Origin: Boudabousia liubingyangii
GTDB taxonomy: Bacteria; Actinomycetota; Actinomycetes; Actinomycetales; Actinomycetaceae
Reading direction: 5' to 3'
DNA: 64,000 nucleotides
Assembly (NCBI RefSeq): GCF_001907245.1
Contig: NZ_MQSU01000001.1
Span: forward strand, 22,224 to 86,223
Part shown: piece by piece, positions 7,972 through 18,600 of the stretch
How positions within the stretch are numbered: position 1 is the first letter of the stretch
How the letters are laid out: the number at the start of each line of letters is the position of its first letter
Translations under genes and position numbers: made by a program
The notes under the pieces: generated by a model
Database searches by the model: none
What the model was told of the DNA's origin: nothing
The model's input: the letters and a program-made list of their open reading frames with translations, nothing else

Positions 7972-8889
7972 TTAGAAGCCAATCTTTAAACTCGCGAGGC
8001 CGGGATAGAGGGCAAAAAGAATGGTGACGGGGAGGATTAGGAAGACCACCGGAATCAGCATGGCTATCTCTTTTCGTCCGCCCATTTCGATCAGTTCGCG
8101 TCTTTGAGCTTCCCGCGCATCTAGACTTTGGGCTCGAAGTACCTGCGCTAAGGGAGTACCTCTTTCGATTGCCACCAGCAGGGCTTCGGTTAAACGATTA
8201 AGCGCTGGGTCCGGGTTTCTTTGGATCAATTTATTGAGCGCTTCAGGTAAGGGAGTTCCAACTTTTACTACCCCTAAGACTTCCTCAATCTCTTCACCTA
8301 GCGGGCCCGGAATGGAGGGCCGAACCCTAGTTAATGCATCTACTAGGCCTTCGCCAGCGGCTACTGAGAGGGAAATCAGTTCTGCACAGTCTGGCACTAC
8401 CATCCCGATCTGCGACTGACGGGTTTTTGCTTTCCAAGTGAGCCACCGATCTGGCGCCAGTAGGCCCAGGATTCCACAAATGATGGTGACGATCAGGAAT
8501 ACCCATGGATTTTCTGGACTGTGCAGGTGCCAAAATCCCCAGATCAGGGTGGTTAAGACCAGTGCTGCTAGGCCGCTTAAAAGCTGCAGAAGACGGACCT
8601 TCTTAATGGTCCATGACAGATTCGCTTCGGCCAGCCGTCTTTTCACTGAGGGGCCGGTTGAGCCAAAGTATTCCAGTAGCCGGTTTAGGGCGTCCTGCAG
8701 TGGTGAGAGTAGGTTTTCATCGAGGAGGGTTTTGACATCTGAAAGCTCTGGACGTACTTGTTTCTCCCCCAGATAGTTTCCAGCTCGTTGAGAAAGTGTG
8801 GGGCGCTGCCGGCGATAGGCACTGTAGCTGGTCACTACCCCTAGGCTTAAACCGCTACCGATCAGAAATCCTAAAAGGTTCATAGTCAT
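7972..8889 (-). CDS. tadC: TadC, type II/IV secretion system F-family membrane protein
   Basis: TadC and TadB form the inner-membrane platform of the Tad pilus. The 305-residue protein has a T2SSF domain with membrane segments near residues 100-120, 125-145 and 275-300, and cytoplasmic segments such as LISLSVAAGEGLVDAL and ELIEMGGRKEIAMLIPVVFLILPVTILFAL. The ATG at 8889 overlaps the tadB stop (8886), so the two are coupled. Confidence 0.85.
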   Translation of the reverse strand: MTMNLLGFLIGSGLSLGVVTSYSAYRRQRPTLSQRAGNYLGEKQVRPELSDVKTLLDENLLSPLQDALNRLLEYFGSTGPSVKRRLAEANLSWTIKKVRLLQLLSGLAALVLTTLIWGFWHLHSPENPWVFLIVTIICGILGLLAPDRWLTWKAKTRQSQIGMVVPDCAELISLSVAAGEGLVDALTRVRPSIPGPLGEEIEEVLGVVKVGTPLPEALNKLIQRNPDPALNRLTEALLVAIERGTPLAQVLRAQSLDAREAQRRELIEMGGRKEIAMLIPVVFLILPVTILFALYPGLASLKIGF

Positions 8890-9731
8890 CGGATCCTGAC
8901 CGGTAGCTGTCCTAGACGATTCATTAGCCAGTAGGCAAAGAGGGTGACCAGTAGACCGAAGACTAGAATCATGGATCCTTGGGTGGTGGCATAAACATTT
9001 GCGCCACCGGTCCGGGTGGTGATCATCAAGAGGACGATCCAGGGAGTCAGCACAGCTAGGCGGGCAGCATTTTTAGTCCAGCTTTGACGCGATTCCAGTT
9101 CTCCCCTAGTCCGCAGGTCGGCGCGCATCATAGCCGAAAGGTCACGCAACAGTAGCCCTAGGTCGCATCCGCCTACCTCGTAAGAAATACGCAAAGCATG
9201 GATCAGGCGGTCAGCTTCAGTGTCATTGAGTCTGGCCCGTAGGGTTTCTAAGGCTTTAACAAAACTTCCCGTGGCTTTAAAGTCAGAGGTGAAGGCCGCG
9301 AAGTCAGCGCTCATCGGGTTTGAGTTGGGGCGGCCCAGTTGGGAAAGAATCTCTGGCAGGGGCAGCCCGGCCCGGACACCAGCAATAATTTCGTCCAAAA
9401 TATTAGGCCAGTGAGCCCGCCTTAGCAGGAAGCGTCGTTTGCCCTGATTTACTAAGAACAGGTACGGCATGGCTGCCAATCCAAGGCCGATAATTAGGGC
9501 GATTAGGGGCGTTTTTGTAAGCGCAAAACTGATTAGCGCTCCCATCAGAAAAGCCACGAAGGACGCTAGCCATAAAAGCGAGGGCGGAGTGTCGAAGTAT
9601 CCGGCTTCAGCAAACAGGGCCCTAGTTTTCTCAAGTTTTGGGGGCCGTAACTGGTATTCGTCAGGGAAGGTGTAAGCCCAGTAGCAGAGGGCCAAACCAA
9701 TCCCGGTCAAGATGCCAACTAGCGCTCCCAT
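8886..9731 (-). CDS. tadB: TadB, type II/IV secretion system F-family membrane protein
   Basis: This 281-residue T2SSF protein has membrane segments at the N-terminus, near residues 55-95 and 225-270, with the cytoplasmic motif EIIAGVRAGLPLPEILSQLG. With TadC it forms the platform that the CpaF ATPase drives. Its ATG shares a base with the tadA stop (TAATG overlap at 9731), indicating coupling. Confidence 0.87.
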   Translation of the reverse strand: MGALVGILTGIGLALCYWAYTFPDEYQLRPPKLEKTRALFAEAGYFDTPPSLLWLASFVAFLMGALISFALTKTPLIALIIGLGLAAMPYLFLVNQGKRRFLLRRAHWPNILDEIIAGVRAGLPLPEILSQLGRPNSNPMSADFAAFTSDFKATGSFVKALETLRARLNDTEADRLIHALRISYEVGGCDLGLLLRDLSAMMRADLRTRGELESRQSWTKNAARLAVLTPWIVLLMITTRTGGANVYATTQGSMILVFGLLVTLFAYWLMNRLGQLPVRIR

Positions 9732-10954
9732 TACTGGTCCACCCTTGCTAGGAGCTCGGAGGCTTTTTGCCCGATCCGTTCGAAGCGCGCATCAAGTTGA
9801 TAGCCGCCGCTTCCCGCCTGGGCTTGTTTGCCGTCAGAACTGTAGAGGGTCGCGGTTTCAATGACGCCGTTTTCGCTGCGCCCGGGGACATGGATTACCT
9901 CTGAGATATAGCGGTGTCCTTGATTGTCACGGTTAATGTGGATCACCAGGTCGATGGACATTGCTAGAGTGGGCACGACGAACTGACTGGTGACGTTCTC
10001 ACCTGCTAGAAGCGGCAGCACGCTGAGCTTATTTAGGGCTTCGCGCGCCGAGTTAGCGTGCAGGGTACACATGCCGGGAATGCCCGCGTTTAGAGCAATA
10101 ATCATGTCTAGGCTTTCTGCGCCGCGGACTTCCCCGATGATTAGTCGCTCTGGGCGCATACGCAGGGATTCTTTGACCAGGTCCCGCAGTTGTACTTCCC
10201 CGCGTCCTTCGAGCGTGGGCGGCCTGGTCTGCATTGAGATGAGGTCGAAGTTCCCCAGTCCTAGTTCGAATACTTCTTCACAGGTGATGATGCGTTCAGA
10301 AGAGGGAATTTCCCCGGCGAGGGCGCGCATTAGGGTGGTTTTTCCGGCTTGGGTGGCCCCTGAAACCAGGATTGTGAGCCCGGCTTTGACTGCGGCGGCT
10401 AGGAAATCCGCCAGACCTTGGGTCAGGGTTCCTAGGGGTACTAGCTCTTTGACTTTTCGGGCACCCACTAGGTGCTTGCGGATATTGAAGGTCCAGTGGC
10501 GGTTAACGATTGGTGGGATGACTACGTGTAGTCGCTCTCCCCCGGGCAGGGTGGCATCCACGAAGGGTGAGGAGATATCGATGCGTCTGCCTGAGGCCAG
10601 CAGCATGCGTTCGACGAGGTTGCGCACTTCGGCTTCTTCTAGCAATACCGGGGTAAGTTCGGGGATGCCTTTTCGGGCTACGAAGATCCGTTGCGGATGG
10701 TTGCACCAGATTTCTTCAACTTCGGGGTCATCTAGGTACTGTTGGAGGGGCCCAAACCCGCTGATGGTGTTGATGAGTTTGTTGATTAGGCTGGCCCGTT
10801 GGTCTTCTTCGGTGAAGGGGCTGGCGGTGGCGATTTCTTCTTGTCGGACAACCTCGGTGATTAGTTCCGCTAGGCGTCCCTGCTCATACTGGGGATCAAT
10901 TTGTTCTAAACGAACTTGTTGACGCACCTTTGTCTCTAAGTTTGAAAGATCCAT
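9731..10954 (-). CDS. tadA: TadA/CpaF pilus assembly ATPase
   Basis: This is the hexameric ATPase that powers Flp pilus assembly. The 407-residue protein (from MDLSNLE) has Walker A GATQAGKT (199-206), an Asp box, Walker B RLIIGEVRG, and the His box MCTLHAN. The ATG at 10954 is chosen because AAGGGGG lies four bases before it; an in-frame upstream start at 11002 lacks such a site. It is the first gene of a seven-gene minus-strand operon. Many other Tad loci also have a CpaE/TadZ-like gene and a prepilin peptidase; neither is seen here. Confidence 0.93.
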   Translation of the reverse strand: MDLSNLETKVRQQVRLEQIDPQYEQGRLAELITEVVRQEEIATASPFTEEDQRASLINKLINTISGFGPLQQYLDDPEVEEIWCNHPQRIFVARKGIPELTPVLLEEAEVRNLVERMLLASGRRIDISSPFVDATLPGGERLHVVIPPIVNRHWTFNIRKHLVGARKVKELVPLGTLTQGLADFLAAAVKAGLTILVSGATQAGKTTLMRALAGEIPSSERIITCEEVFELGLGNFDLISMQTRPPTLEGRGEVQLRDLVKESLRMRPERLIIGEVRGAESLDMIIALNAGIPGMCTLHANSAREALNKLSVLPLLAGENVTSQFVVPTLAMSIDLVIHINRDNQGHRYISEVIHVPGRSENGVIETATLYSSDGKQAQAGSGGYQLDARFERIGQKASELLARVDQ

Positions 10955-11140
10955 CAATCCCCCTTGTATAGGGTTGCAGATTTGCTTGAGCAATCTGACC
11001 ATTTCGCTTTACGCCCATATCTTAAGCAATAGACCTTCTGCTTTTCATCAACTTTTCCTGCGACTGTGGATAACTTTTTTGAGGACTCAAGAAAATATTT
11101 ATGCAATAAGTCACACTGCAATGCTTTTCGGGTGGAATAG

Positions 11141-11169
11141 CGGACAATCGCTACCTCTCCCTTTAACTT
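11141..11169 (+). promoter_or_regulatory. Promoter for the phosphotransferase-fold gene, possibly leaderless
   Basis: CGGACA (11141-11146) and TAACTT (11164-11169) are separated by 17 bases, and the ATG lies only six bases after the -10 box. The transcript would then begin at or within a base or two of the start codon. Confidence 0.5.
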
Positions 11170-11175
11170 GGAAGA

Positions 11176-12321
11176 ATGAGTCAAGAGTTTTCACCCCTGG
11201 TCCTAGCATCACTGGCAGTCACCGCCCTCCCAGAGCGAAAAATTGTCGGCCTCACCGGACCCCAGTACGAAACCGAAGACTTCGCCGTGACCGGCATTGA
11301 ACTAGCCGACCACAGCACCCTAGTGGTCACCGCCCCCAAAAACGCGGCCGCTGGCGCCAACCTCGAAGCCCAATACCACCTACTAAGCATCCTCAACCGG
11401 GCCCGTCAAGCCGGCGACCTAGGCTTTGAAGTCCCCCAACCGGTAGGTATGACCCGCGACCAAGAAGCCGGGAAAAGCGTCCTCGTCCACACGAAGGTAC
11501 CCGGCCACCCGCTAACTGAAGACGAACTAGTCGAACACTCCCTAGCGCGTTCAATCGGCCACGCCCTAGCCTCCCTGCACAGCCTTGACGCACACTACTT
11601 CGAACGCGCCAACCTCACCCAGCTAAACCCCAAACAGGCTTGGATCCGCCACCGCTCGCTCATTCGCTCCTGCCAAGACGTGCCCGCAGTGCCGCGCTCA
11701 CTACTAAAACACTGGCGTGAAACCCTACTCTCAGAAGAACTCTGGGGCTACCGGGCCGTTGCCGTTCACGGTGATGTCTCTCCCGAATCATTCCTAGTCG
11801 TGGGCAACACTGTCATGGCCATGCGAGACTTCGCCAAAGCCCACCTAGGTGACCCCGCCCAAGACCTAGCTTGGTTCCTAGCAGCCTGCGAAGAAGAGTT
11901 CTTCGAACAGCTCTGGACCGCCTACACCAGTGCGCGCCCCGAAGCTGACGAAGGCCTATGGGATCGCGCGCAACTATGGTCTGAGCTTCGCATCGCCCAG
12001 TGGCTACTAGCCGCCCGTGAAGACAAGGACAAAGAATCCGAGGAAGCCGCGTTGAGCGTCCTACGCGACCTCGCCGAAGGCTATGGCGGGCAGATTGACT
12101 TTACGCCCCAGCCGGTAGACCGAAACGCGCCCACCACCGTGATTCCCTTCCCGAAGCTCAGCGACCTGGAAGCTGCTGAGGAAGAAGAAACAGAAACGAT
12201 AGACCCGGGCGCAGAAACCTCACCCGCCACAGAAACAGCAACGGCAGAGAACATTACCGAAGTAGAAAACTGGGGTAAGCCCGAATCAGGCGACTGGGAA
12301 GACCCCGAAGAACCCGCCTAG
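11176..12321 (+). CDS. APH/choline-kinase-fold phosphotransferase, possibly inactive
   Basis: The 381-residue protein has a bilobal phosphotransferase fold over about residues 20-300, followed by a Glu/Thr-rich acidic tail. The catalytic loop reads VHGDVSPESFLV (197-208): the base Asp200 is present, but the metal-binding Asn expected at 205 (HGDxxxxN) is Ser. The second metal Asp is present as RDFAKAHLGDP (Asp218). Activity is therefore uncertain, and no substrate can be named. The gene is convergent with adnB. A phosphotransferase-like gene beside UvrD-type genes also occurs in other actinobacteria, as far as I recall. Confidence 0.75.
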   Translation: MSQEFSPLVLASLAVTALPERKIVGLTGPQYETEDFAVTGIELADHSTLVVTAPKNAAAGANLEAQYHLLSILNRARQAGDLGFEVPQPVGMTRDQEAGKSVLVHTKVPGHPLTEDELVEHSLARSIGHALASLHSLDAHYFERANLTQLNPKQAWIRHRSLIRSCQDVPAVPRSLLKHWRETLLSEELWGYRAVAVHGDVSPESFLVVGNTVMAMRDFAKAHLGDPAQDLAWFLAACEEEFFEQLWTAYTSARPEADEGLWDRAQLWSELRIAQWLLAAREDKDKESEEAALSVLRDLAEGYGGQIDFTPQPVDRNAPTTVIPFPKLSDLEAAEEEETETIDPGAETSPATETATAENITEVENWGKPESGDWEDPEEPA

Positions 12322-12379
12322 GCTGAACGAAAAACCCGCCGAACCTAATCGAGAACCCGCCTAGGGTAGGCAGGCTCCC

Positions 12380-15300
12380 CTACTGGCCCAGCAGGCGGCT
12401 AACCTCTGCCGCTAGGTCAATCCCAGCTAGATCCTGTGCTAGGAACTCATCACTGTGCAAGACCTGTCCCCCACTGCCAAAGAACACTAACTGCGCGGGT
12501 ACTTCCTGCTCATAACCATGCCGCTGCGCATACGCCAACTGGTACAGACGCAGCTGCACGGCATAGCGCTGACGCGCCTCCCCCTTAGTGGGATAACGCC
12601 CCGTCTTCCAATCCACCAGCAAAGGCTGGCCCGTCTGACGGTGACGGAACACCGCGTCAATACGGCAAGGAACCGAAAGCTCCCCCAGCTTAATCAAGTA
12701 GTCGGTCTCCAGTTCCTCCACCTGATAGTCCTGGTGCAGTGGCAACTGCGTAAAGACCTCTTTCCAGGACTCCACCTGAGCCATTTCCTTCTCAGTCAAA
12801 GGCCGCGTCGGCGCAGCCTCGTCCAACTCGGTGAGGACCTCAGCTGAACGTAAAGTCCGCTCCACCCAGTTGTGGAAATAGGTGCCCAAAGTGGCTTCAG
12901 GTTTACGCACTTGCGGGACCGGGCGGCGTATCTGCCGGGCATAAGCATCCGCATCCGCAATCAGGTTCTCCACGCTAGTAGCACTAACGCGCCCCAAGGG
13001 GATCCGGACCTCGTCCTGGGTCTGCTGCTGTTCAAAATCTGCCAGCAGAATCTCTAAGTTTTCTTTCAGCGCCTGAAGCTGTGATTGTTCCGCTGGGGTG
13101 GCCGCCGCGAACGCCTGCGTAAAAGCCGTTTCCAGAGCCTGCGGGTCCTGCGCACTCAGATTAGTGATTGCACTAGCTGCCACCAGTCGGCCAGATTGCG
13201 CCTCCTCATTCTCTGGCGGCCATAAACTATAGCGCTTGCGCCCATCACTTTCGGGGCGCTCTGCTGGGCGCTCTACCTGCGTTTCCAGCCCCGGGATTTG
13301 CAATGGTCGAACCGGGCTAGCAGGCATCATCAGAGCCTCAGATAAAAAGCGTGATTCGAAAGCATAACCAGCGCGCTGCCCATCATGGAAAGCCATGGAG
13401 AGCAGTAGCTGTTTCCGGGCTCTAGTGAAAGCCACGTAGGCCAGCCGGCGCTCCTCCCGAACCTGGTAGTCACCAACCTCCTGCTTGTACTGGTCCAAGT
13501 AATCTTTCGTGTCTTCCTCGGGCCAAATAAACTCCGGTAAGGACTTCGCATCCCCGCGCATCTCAAACGGCAAGGACCCCGGGTCGGTCAGCCAAGCCGA
13601 CTCCTTCGCCGGGTAGAGCTCATCCTTAGAGGAGTTGTAGTAGCGACTCACGCTGGGGAAAGCAGTCTCACGCAGGTCCGGAACCGCAACCAAATCCCAC
13701 TCTAGGCCCTTCGCGGCATGCACGGTCATAATATTTACCGCCCCGGGGACCGATTCGGCACCCGCTACCTCAAGGCCGCGTTCTTCCCGCTCGGCCGTAT
13801 CCAGCCAGTTCAAAAAGTCAGCCAACTGTACGTTCGGGTTACTCTGCGCAAAATCCCGGGCGGTCTGGCGGAACTGGTTCAGAGCGGCCTCGGCAGTGGC
13901 CGGGGACTGCGAAACCTGCGCCTCTAAATCCAAGCCCAGACTCTGAATCGCCTGGTTAATACGCTGCGGCAATGGCAGGGCCACGGTCGCACGGATCTCC
14001 CGCAGGGCCTGCCCAAGGCGAACCGCCCGAGCTATCGCCGCCGCGCTCAAGCCAGCCCCCGCCCACTTTTCAGCTGCCGGATCCTGTGCCAGCTCATTAA
14101 GCAGGTCAATCATGGTCACCGGATGGGAAGCATACTCTTTGCTCTCTTTGCGCGCCAAACGACTCAGGGCCTGCAGATCTTGGGCTCCCCACCGCCACTT
14201 ATCCAATAGTCGCAGCAGGTGCGAATCATCGCTGGCATCCTGCGCGCACTTCAGCGCACTAACTAGGTCCATAATGACCGGGATTGCCAGCAGGCCGCCC
14301 GTGGCTGAAACCGCTACCGGCAGTCCCGCCGCCACGCAGGCGTCAGCCATACGTTGGAAGTTGGACCTGGTCCGGCACAAGATGGCCATGCTGGGGCTGG
14401 CCAAGGGGTTTTCAAAGTTGTACTGCTGGGCGAACCACTGCGCGATCCCCTGCGCTTCTTGGGTCTCATCGAGGGTTTTTTGTACCAGCACTTGGCCGGC
14501 CTTAGCGCCGGGCCGGGGTTCTAGCGGGATCGAGGTGGCAGCGCTCTTAGCCCGACGGAAATCCGCCGCAGTATTGTTGGCGACTTCTAGGATGACTTTA
14601 TCGTTTCGCCACGAGGTCGCCAGCGTCAGTTGCCCCACGTGCTCACCAAAGTTGGTGGCAAAGTAGTCCAGGGCCCCGGCTGAGGCCCCACGCCAGCCGT
14701 AGATTGCCTGCAGTGGGTCACCGACGGCAGTAACCGAGTGGTCTTTAAACAGGGTCTCTAGCAGGCTTAGTTGAATGACCGAAGTGTCTTGGAATTCGTC
14801 CAACAGTACGTCAGAATATTGCTCCCGCTGTTGGGCCACCAGTTCGGGATATTTGGTTACTAGGGTGTGGGCGTGGGCAACTTGGTCACCGAAATCAACT
14901 AGGTGGTGTTTGGCTTTATAGGCCCGATGTTCGGCAATAATGTCCAGTAGTTCCAGCCGTTGCGCTAGGGCTTCAAGGATTGGTGCTAGCAGGCGTTCAG
15001 GCTTTTCGGGTTGTTCTTCGATCATCAGTTTTATGCCCTCACGCGCGGCATCCACACTGAGCCCGTGGTTGGCCAGGTCATCGTTTAGGCTCATCGCGCG
15101 ACTGATGATGGTGGGCAGGGATTTTTCCTTCGCCAGGTTGGGGATTTCCGTCGCGGTTTTATTGGCAATGATCTGGTAGTAGATCTGCCAGCTTTCGGCC
15201 TCTCCCAATAGCTGCGCGTCCGGGGGTAGGTTCAGCAGGTATCCGTATTCTTTAACCAGGTTGGCGGCATAGGAGTTATAGGTTGAGATTTCAACGGTAT

Positions 15301-15625
15301 TTCCCAGCAGCCCGCTATCAGTTTTGGGTTGGAAGAGTCCAGCGCGGCTTAGGGCCGCTAGGTTCCGGGCGATGCGTTGACGTAGTTCGCTGGCGGCCTT
15401 TTTAGTGAAGGTCAGGCCTAGGATCTGTTCTGGTTGCGCCAGTCCGTTGGCTACTAGGTAGAGGACGCGTGCGGCCATGGTTTCGGTTTTGCCTGAGCCC
15501 GCCCCGGCCACGACCAGGAGTGGTTTTTGGGGTGCTTCAATGATGCGTGCTTGTTCCGCAGTGGGCAGGAATTCCTTGTTTAGTGCCCGGGCGATCTGTT
15601 CGGCAGAGTATTTGGGGGTGCTCAT
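12380..15625 (-). CDS. adnB: AdnB-like helicase-nuclease subunit
   Basis: AdnAB resects DNA double-strand breaks in mycobacteria. The 1081-residue protein has a UvrD-type motor with an intact Walker A (AGAGSGKT, about 40-47), motif II DEFQDTS, TVHAAKGLEWD and YVAFTRARKQL. A C-terminal RecB-family nuclease carries CRIDAVFRHR and LVDWKTGRYP with a downstream QLRLYQLAY. In mycobacteria AdnB is the lead motor. ATG 15625 was chosen because it overlaps the adnA stop as ATGA and GGAGGA lies four bases upstream. Length agrees with mycobacterial AdnB (about 1100). Confidence 0.9.
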   Translation of the reverse strand: MSTPKYSAEQIARALNKEFLPTAEQARIIEAPQKPLLVVAGAGSGKTETMAARVLYLVANGLAQPEQILGLTFTKKAASELRQRIARNLAALSRAGLFQPKTDSGLLGNTVEISTYNSYAANLVKEYGYLLNLPPDAQLLGEAESWQIYYQIIANKTATEIPNLAKEKSLPTIISRAMSLNDDLANHGLSVDAAREGIKLMIEEQPEKPERLLAPILEALAQRLELLDIIAEHRAYKAKHHLVDFGDQVAHAHTLVTKYPELVAQQREQYSDVLLDEFQDTSVIQLSLLETLFKDHSVTAVGDPLQAIYGWRGASAGALDYFATNFGEHVGQLTLATSWRNDKVILEVANNTAADFRRAKSAATSIPLEPRPGAKAGQVLVQKTLDETQEAQGIAQWFAQQYNFENPLASPSMAILCRTRSNFQRMADACVAAGLPVAVSATGGLLAIPVIMDLVSALKCAQDASDDSHLLRLLDKWRWGAQDLQALSRLARKESKEYASHPVTMIDLLNELAQDPAAEKWAGAGLSAAAIARAVRLGQALREIRATVALPLPQRINQAIQSLGLDLEAQVSQSPATAEAALNQFRQTARDFAQSNPNVQLADFLNWLDTAEREERGLEVAGAESVPGAVNIMTVHAAKGLEWDLVAVPDLRETAFPSVSRYYNSSKDELYPAKESAWLTDPGSLPFEMRGDAKSLPEFIWPEEDTKDYLDQYKQEVGDYQVREERRLAYVAFTRARKQLLLSMAFHDGQRAGYAFESRFLSEALMMPASPVRPLQIPGLETQVERPAERPESDGRKRYSLWPPENEEAQSGRLVAASAITNLSAQDPQALETAFTQAFAAATPAEQSQLQALKENLEILLADFEQQQTQDEVRIPLGRVSATSVENLIADADAYARQIRRPVPQVRKPEATLGTYFHNWVERTLRSAEVLTELDEAAPTRPLTEKEMAQVESWKEVFTQLPLHQDYQVEELETDYLIKLGELSVPCRIDAVFRHRQTGQPLLVDWKTGRYPTKGEARQRYAVQLRLYQLAYAQRHGYEQEVPAQLVFFGSGGQVLHSDEFLAQDLAGIDLAAEVSRLLGQ

Positions 15626-18600
15626 ACGGTCCTCCGTCCGGATTCTTTTTGTGGGCATACCTGACGGTAGCTGCAGAAGGCACAGTTCGGGTTTTCGATT
15701 GCCGCTAGCTGACTACCCCGAACCGAGTTGGCCGCGGCAGAGATCAGTTCGGTGACCTCTAGGTGGGTGTAGCCAGCCTCGGGGTCTGCCGGGCCGGTCC
15801 AAGTGAGCGCATCCAAGTCCAAGCGCGCCCCCTCCAAGTCCCCTGGCGGGGTGGGCCGCAGTGGGTGTTGTTCTAGCGAGTTGGGTTTCTTGTAGTTCTC
15901 GTTGAGGAAGACCAGTGCGGCCCCGTTCGGGGTTCGGCCACTTTCTGCCAGTGCCCACTGGTAGCAGGCCAACTGCAGGTTATTTTCACATTCGGCCTTT
16001 CCGGGTTTCTTTCCGGTTTTAAAGTCGATTACGCGGAAGGTGCCCGTCTGTGGGTCTGATTCAAGTCGGTCAATGCTGCCCACAATCTTGAAGTGCGGTC
16101 CCGGGACGTCTAGTTTTTCTTCAAACTTGGCGGGGAATTCTTGGCGCCCGTTCAGGTAGGCAGCCAACAGTCCCACCTGGTGTAGCGCTTTGGCTAGGTA
16201 TTGGTCTTTTTCGAGGGGGCTTAGTTGCGGATGTAGACGCGGCCAGGCGGCCTCGACCTCGGCCTCTAAATGGGCCTGCAGGTCCCCCAGTTGAACCTCT
16301 TTGGCAAGTAGTTTTTGCCCATATTTTTCGGCTAGTTCGTGGATGAACGTGCCATTGTCCTGTTTGAAGGTGTGGGGTTTAGTGACTTGCTTATCTAGGG
16401 TGGCCCGGAGGGGGCATTCGAGGATGCTCTTTACCCGTGACGGCCCTAGGGCGACCTGTTCTTCGGGGGCGTAGAGCGGCGCATTGCCACTATTGGGTAG
16501 GACTTCGACCCAGGCGCGCGGGTCGGCCCCGGGGACTCCCTTTTGGTGAGCTTTAGCTACCAGGGCGCGGGCCGCCAACTCGAGGGCGCTGGCTTGGCTG
16601 CCTTCGGGCGTGGTTTGCAAGATTCCCCGCAGGCGGCCCAGCAGGTGCCGCAGGTTCAGGCGTTCTTGCGCATCCTGGTACTGGTAGTCGCCGTTTTCTT
16701 TGAGATTAGTGCGTTTTACGATGCTGGGCAGGGCCCCCAGGAATAGTGAGGGTGATTGGGTTTCGTCATCAATGGCGGTGAGGATGACTTGGTGGTGGGC
16801 GCGAGTGAGGGCGTGGATGAAAAGTTGGAGTTCTTCGCGCATCTTGTCCGCGCGGGTGTCTTTGGTTCCCGCAAGGTTAGCTAGGCGTTCCCCGGGGGCT
16901 AGTTCGCTCAGTAGCGCCAGGTTGCCGATTTGGTAGAGGGAGTCGCGGATCCGCAGGTTGGGGAAGTTGCCGTCCTGCAGGGGTGAGAGGTAAACGGTGT
17001 CGAAGTGTTTGCCGGCGCTGGAGGCGATGGTCATAATGTTGAGCGCGTCGGGCCGGATTGAGGTGTTCGCCAGGTTTGCTACGGCCACGCTGGTGGTTAG
17101 TTCCTCGGTGGCGTATTCCCGGGCGTTTTGGGCTGGGTGGAGCTGTTCCCAGAGGTCGGCGCGTCGGAATAGTGCCACGGCGGCGTCTAGGTATTCGTCG
17201 GCCCAGAGTTGTCCGTCGATGGCTGCCTGTTGCCACTGGGTGATTTCGGGGTTGTATTTTTGGGCGGATTCCCAAATGTTCCCTAGGGCTTCGGCGGGTG
17301 ATTGTCCGCCCACATCGCGGGCGGTTTTGAGCAGTTGGGCGGTGACCAGCAGGGGTTTGAACAGCGGATTTTGCTGCTTATTCAGGTATTCCTGGTGCAG
17401 GTTTTCTAGGGTGGGCAAGTCTCGACTTAGGGCCTTGAGAATTTCCGAGGGCGTGTAGTCCGGGTCGTAGAGTTCGGCCAGTTTGTTTTGGGTGGCGATT
17501 TCTCTTTCGAGCCAGGCGTAGGCTAGGGGGTCTGCACCTACGAGGGGTGAGTAGAAGACTTCTTCGATGCTGGCTTGTCCGGCTAGGAGTCTCAGCAGGG
17601 TGTGAGTGACGGGGTTTTCGTTGAGGGAGATCTGGTTGCCTGGTTCGGCGACGTTTATCCCCTGCTGTCGGCAGGCTAGGGTCAGGGCTTGTCGGTCTTT
17701 GTTGTCGCGGGTGAGGATCGCGATTTGGTTGAGCGGGATCCCGTCTTTGAGGTGTCGTTCTTGGATGCTGGAGGCGATCCAGGCCGCGTGTGTGAGGTGG
17801 TGGTCGAAGATTTTGACGCTGACCGGGGTTGGGTTTTCGGCAGCTGCTAGTGGGCCTAGCCGGTTGGCGAAGCCGGGTAGGGCTTGGATGCTTTCATTGA
17901 CGATTTCGGTTGCGTCTGCGCCTTGGAAGCGACTACCCATAATGGTCCGGTTTTCGGTTTGGAGTCTTTGGGTGAGTTCACTGACCTGGATAGTTTTGGC
18001 GCCTCGGTAGTTACTGATGGTTCCGGCAGGTGCGTAGGTCGCTAGGAGGGGCTGCGTGCGGGAGGCTTCGGTGAGGAAGTTCAGGGCTGCCGGTGAGAGG
18101 TCTTCGAGGTCGTCGATGACGATGGCTTCCCACTGTGGTCGGGGCCGGTTTAGACCCTCGAGGTTTTGTAGTTCGTCCCAGTGCTGCAGCAGGTAGGTGG
18201 CTAGGTTCAGGGCCCCGGGGGCGGTGAGTTTGAGTCCTTCGCGCCGGTTGTTAAGTTCGGGCAACAGGGTGTCTTCCGGGTGAGCGCCGGGGGTGTCTGC
18301 GGCTTGGGTTAGTTCGCTAAATAGGTCGAGGGGGCTCTGGGTGAAGTTTTCGGACAGGCTGGCGGTATCGGCCGGGGAGGACTGCCCAGGGTCTTCCCCG
18401 CTGTCCTTTCGGGCGGCGGTTAGGCGTTGGATTTCGGCTTGGCTGACGTCGATTTTGCCGAGGATGCGCGCCAGGTTTTCCCACAGCTCACGGGGCATGG
18501 TGGCATCCCCGACGGGGCCGCCTTGGGCTAGCTTTTGGATCCGGGTGGGGGTAAGTCCTAGTTCTAGGGCACGTTCGACTGCGGCTCGGGTTTCATTGCG

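Noticed and set aside
13330-13566. Short minus-strand frame inside adnB
   Set aside because: It is out of frame with adnB and has no independent support.
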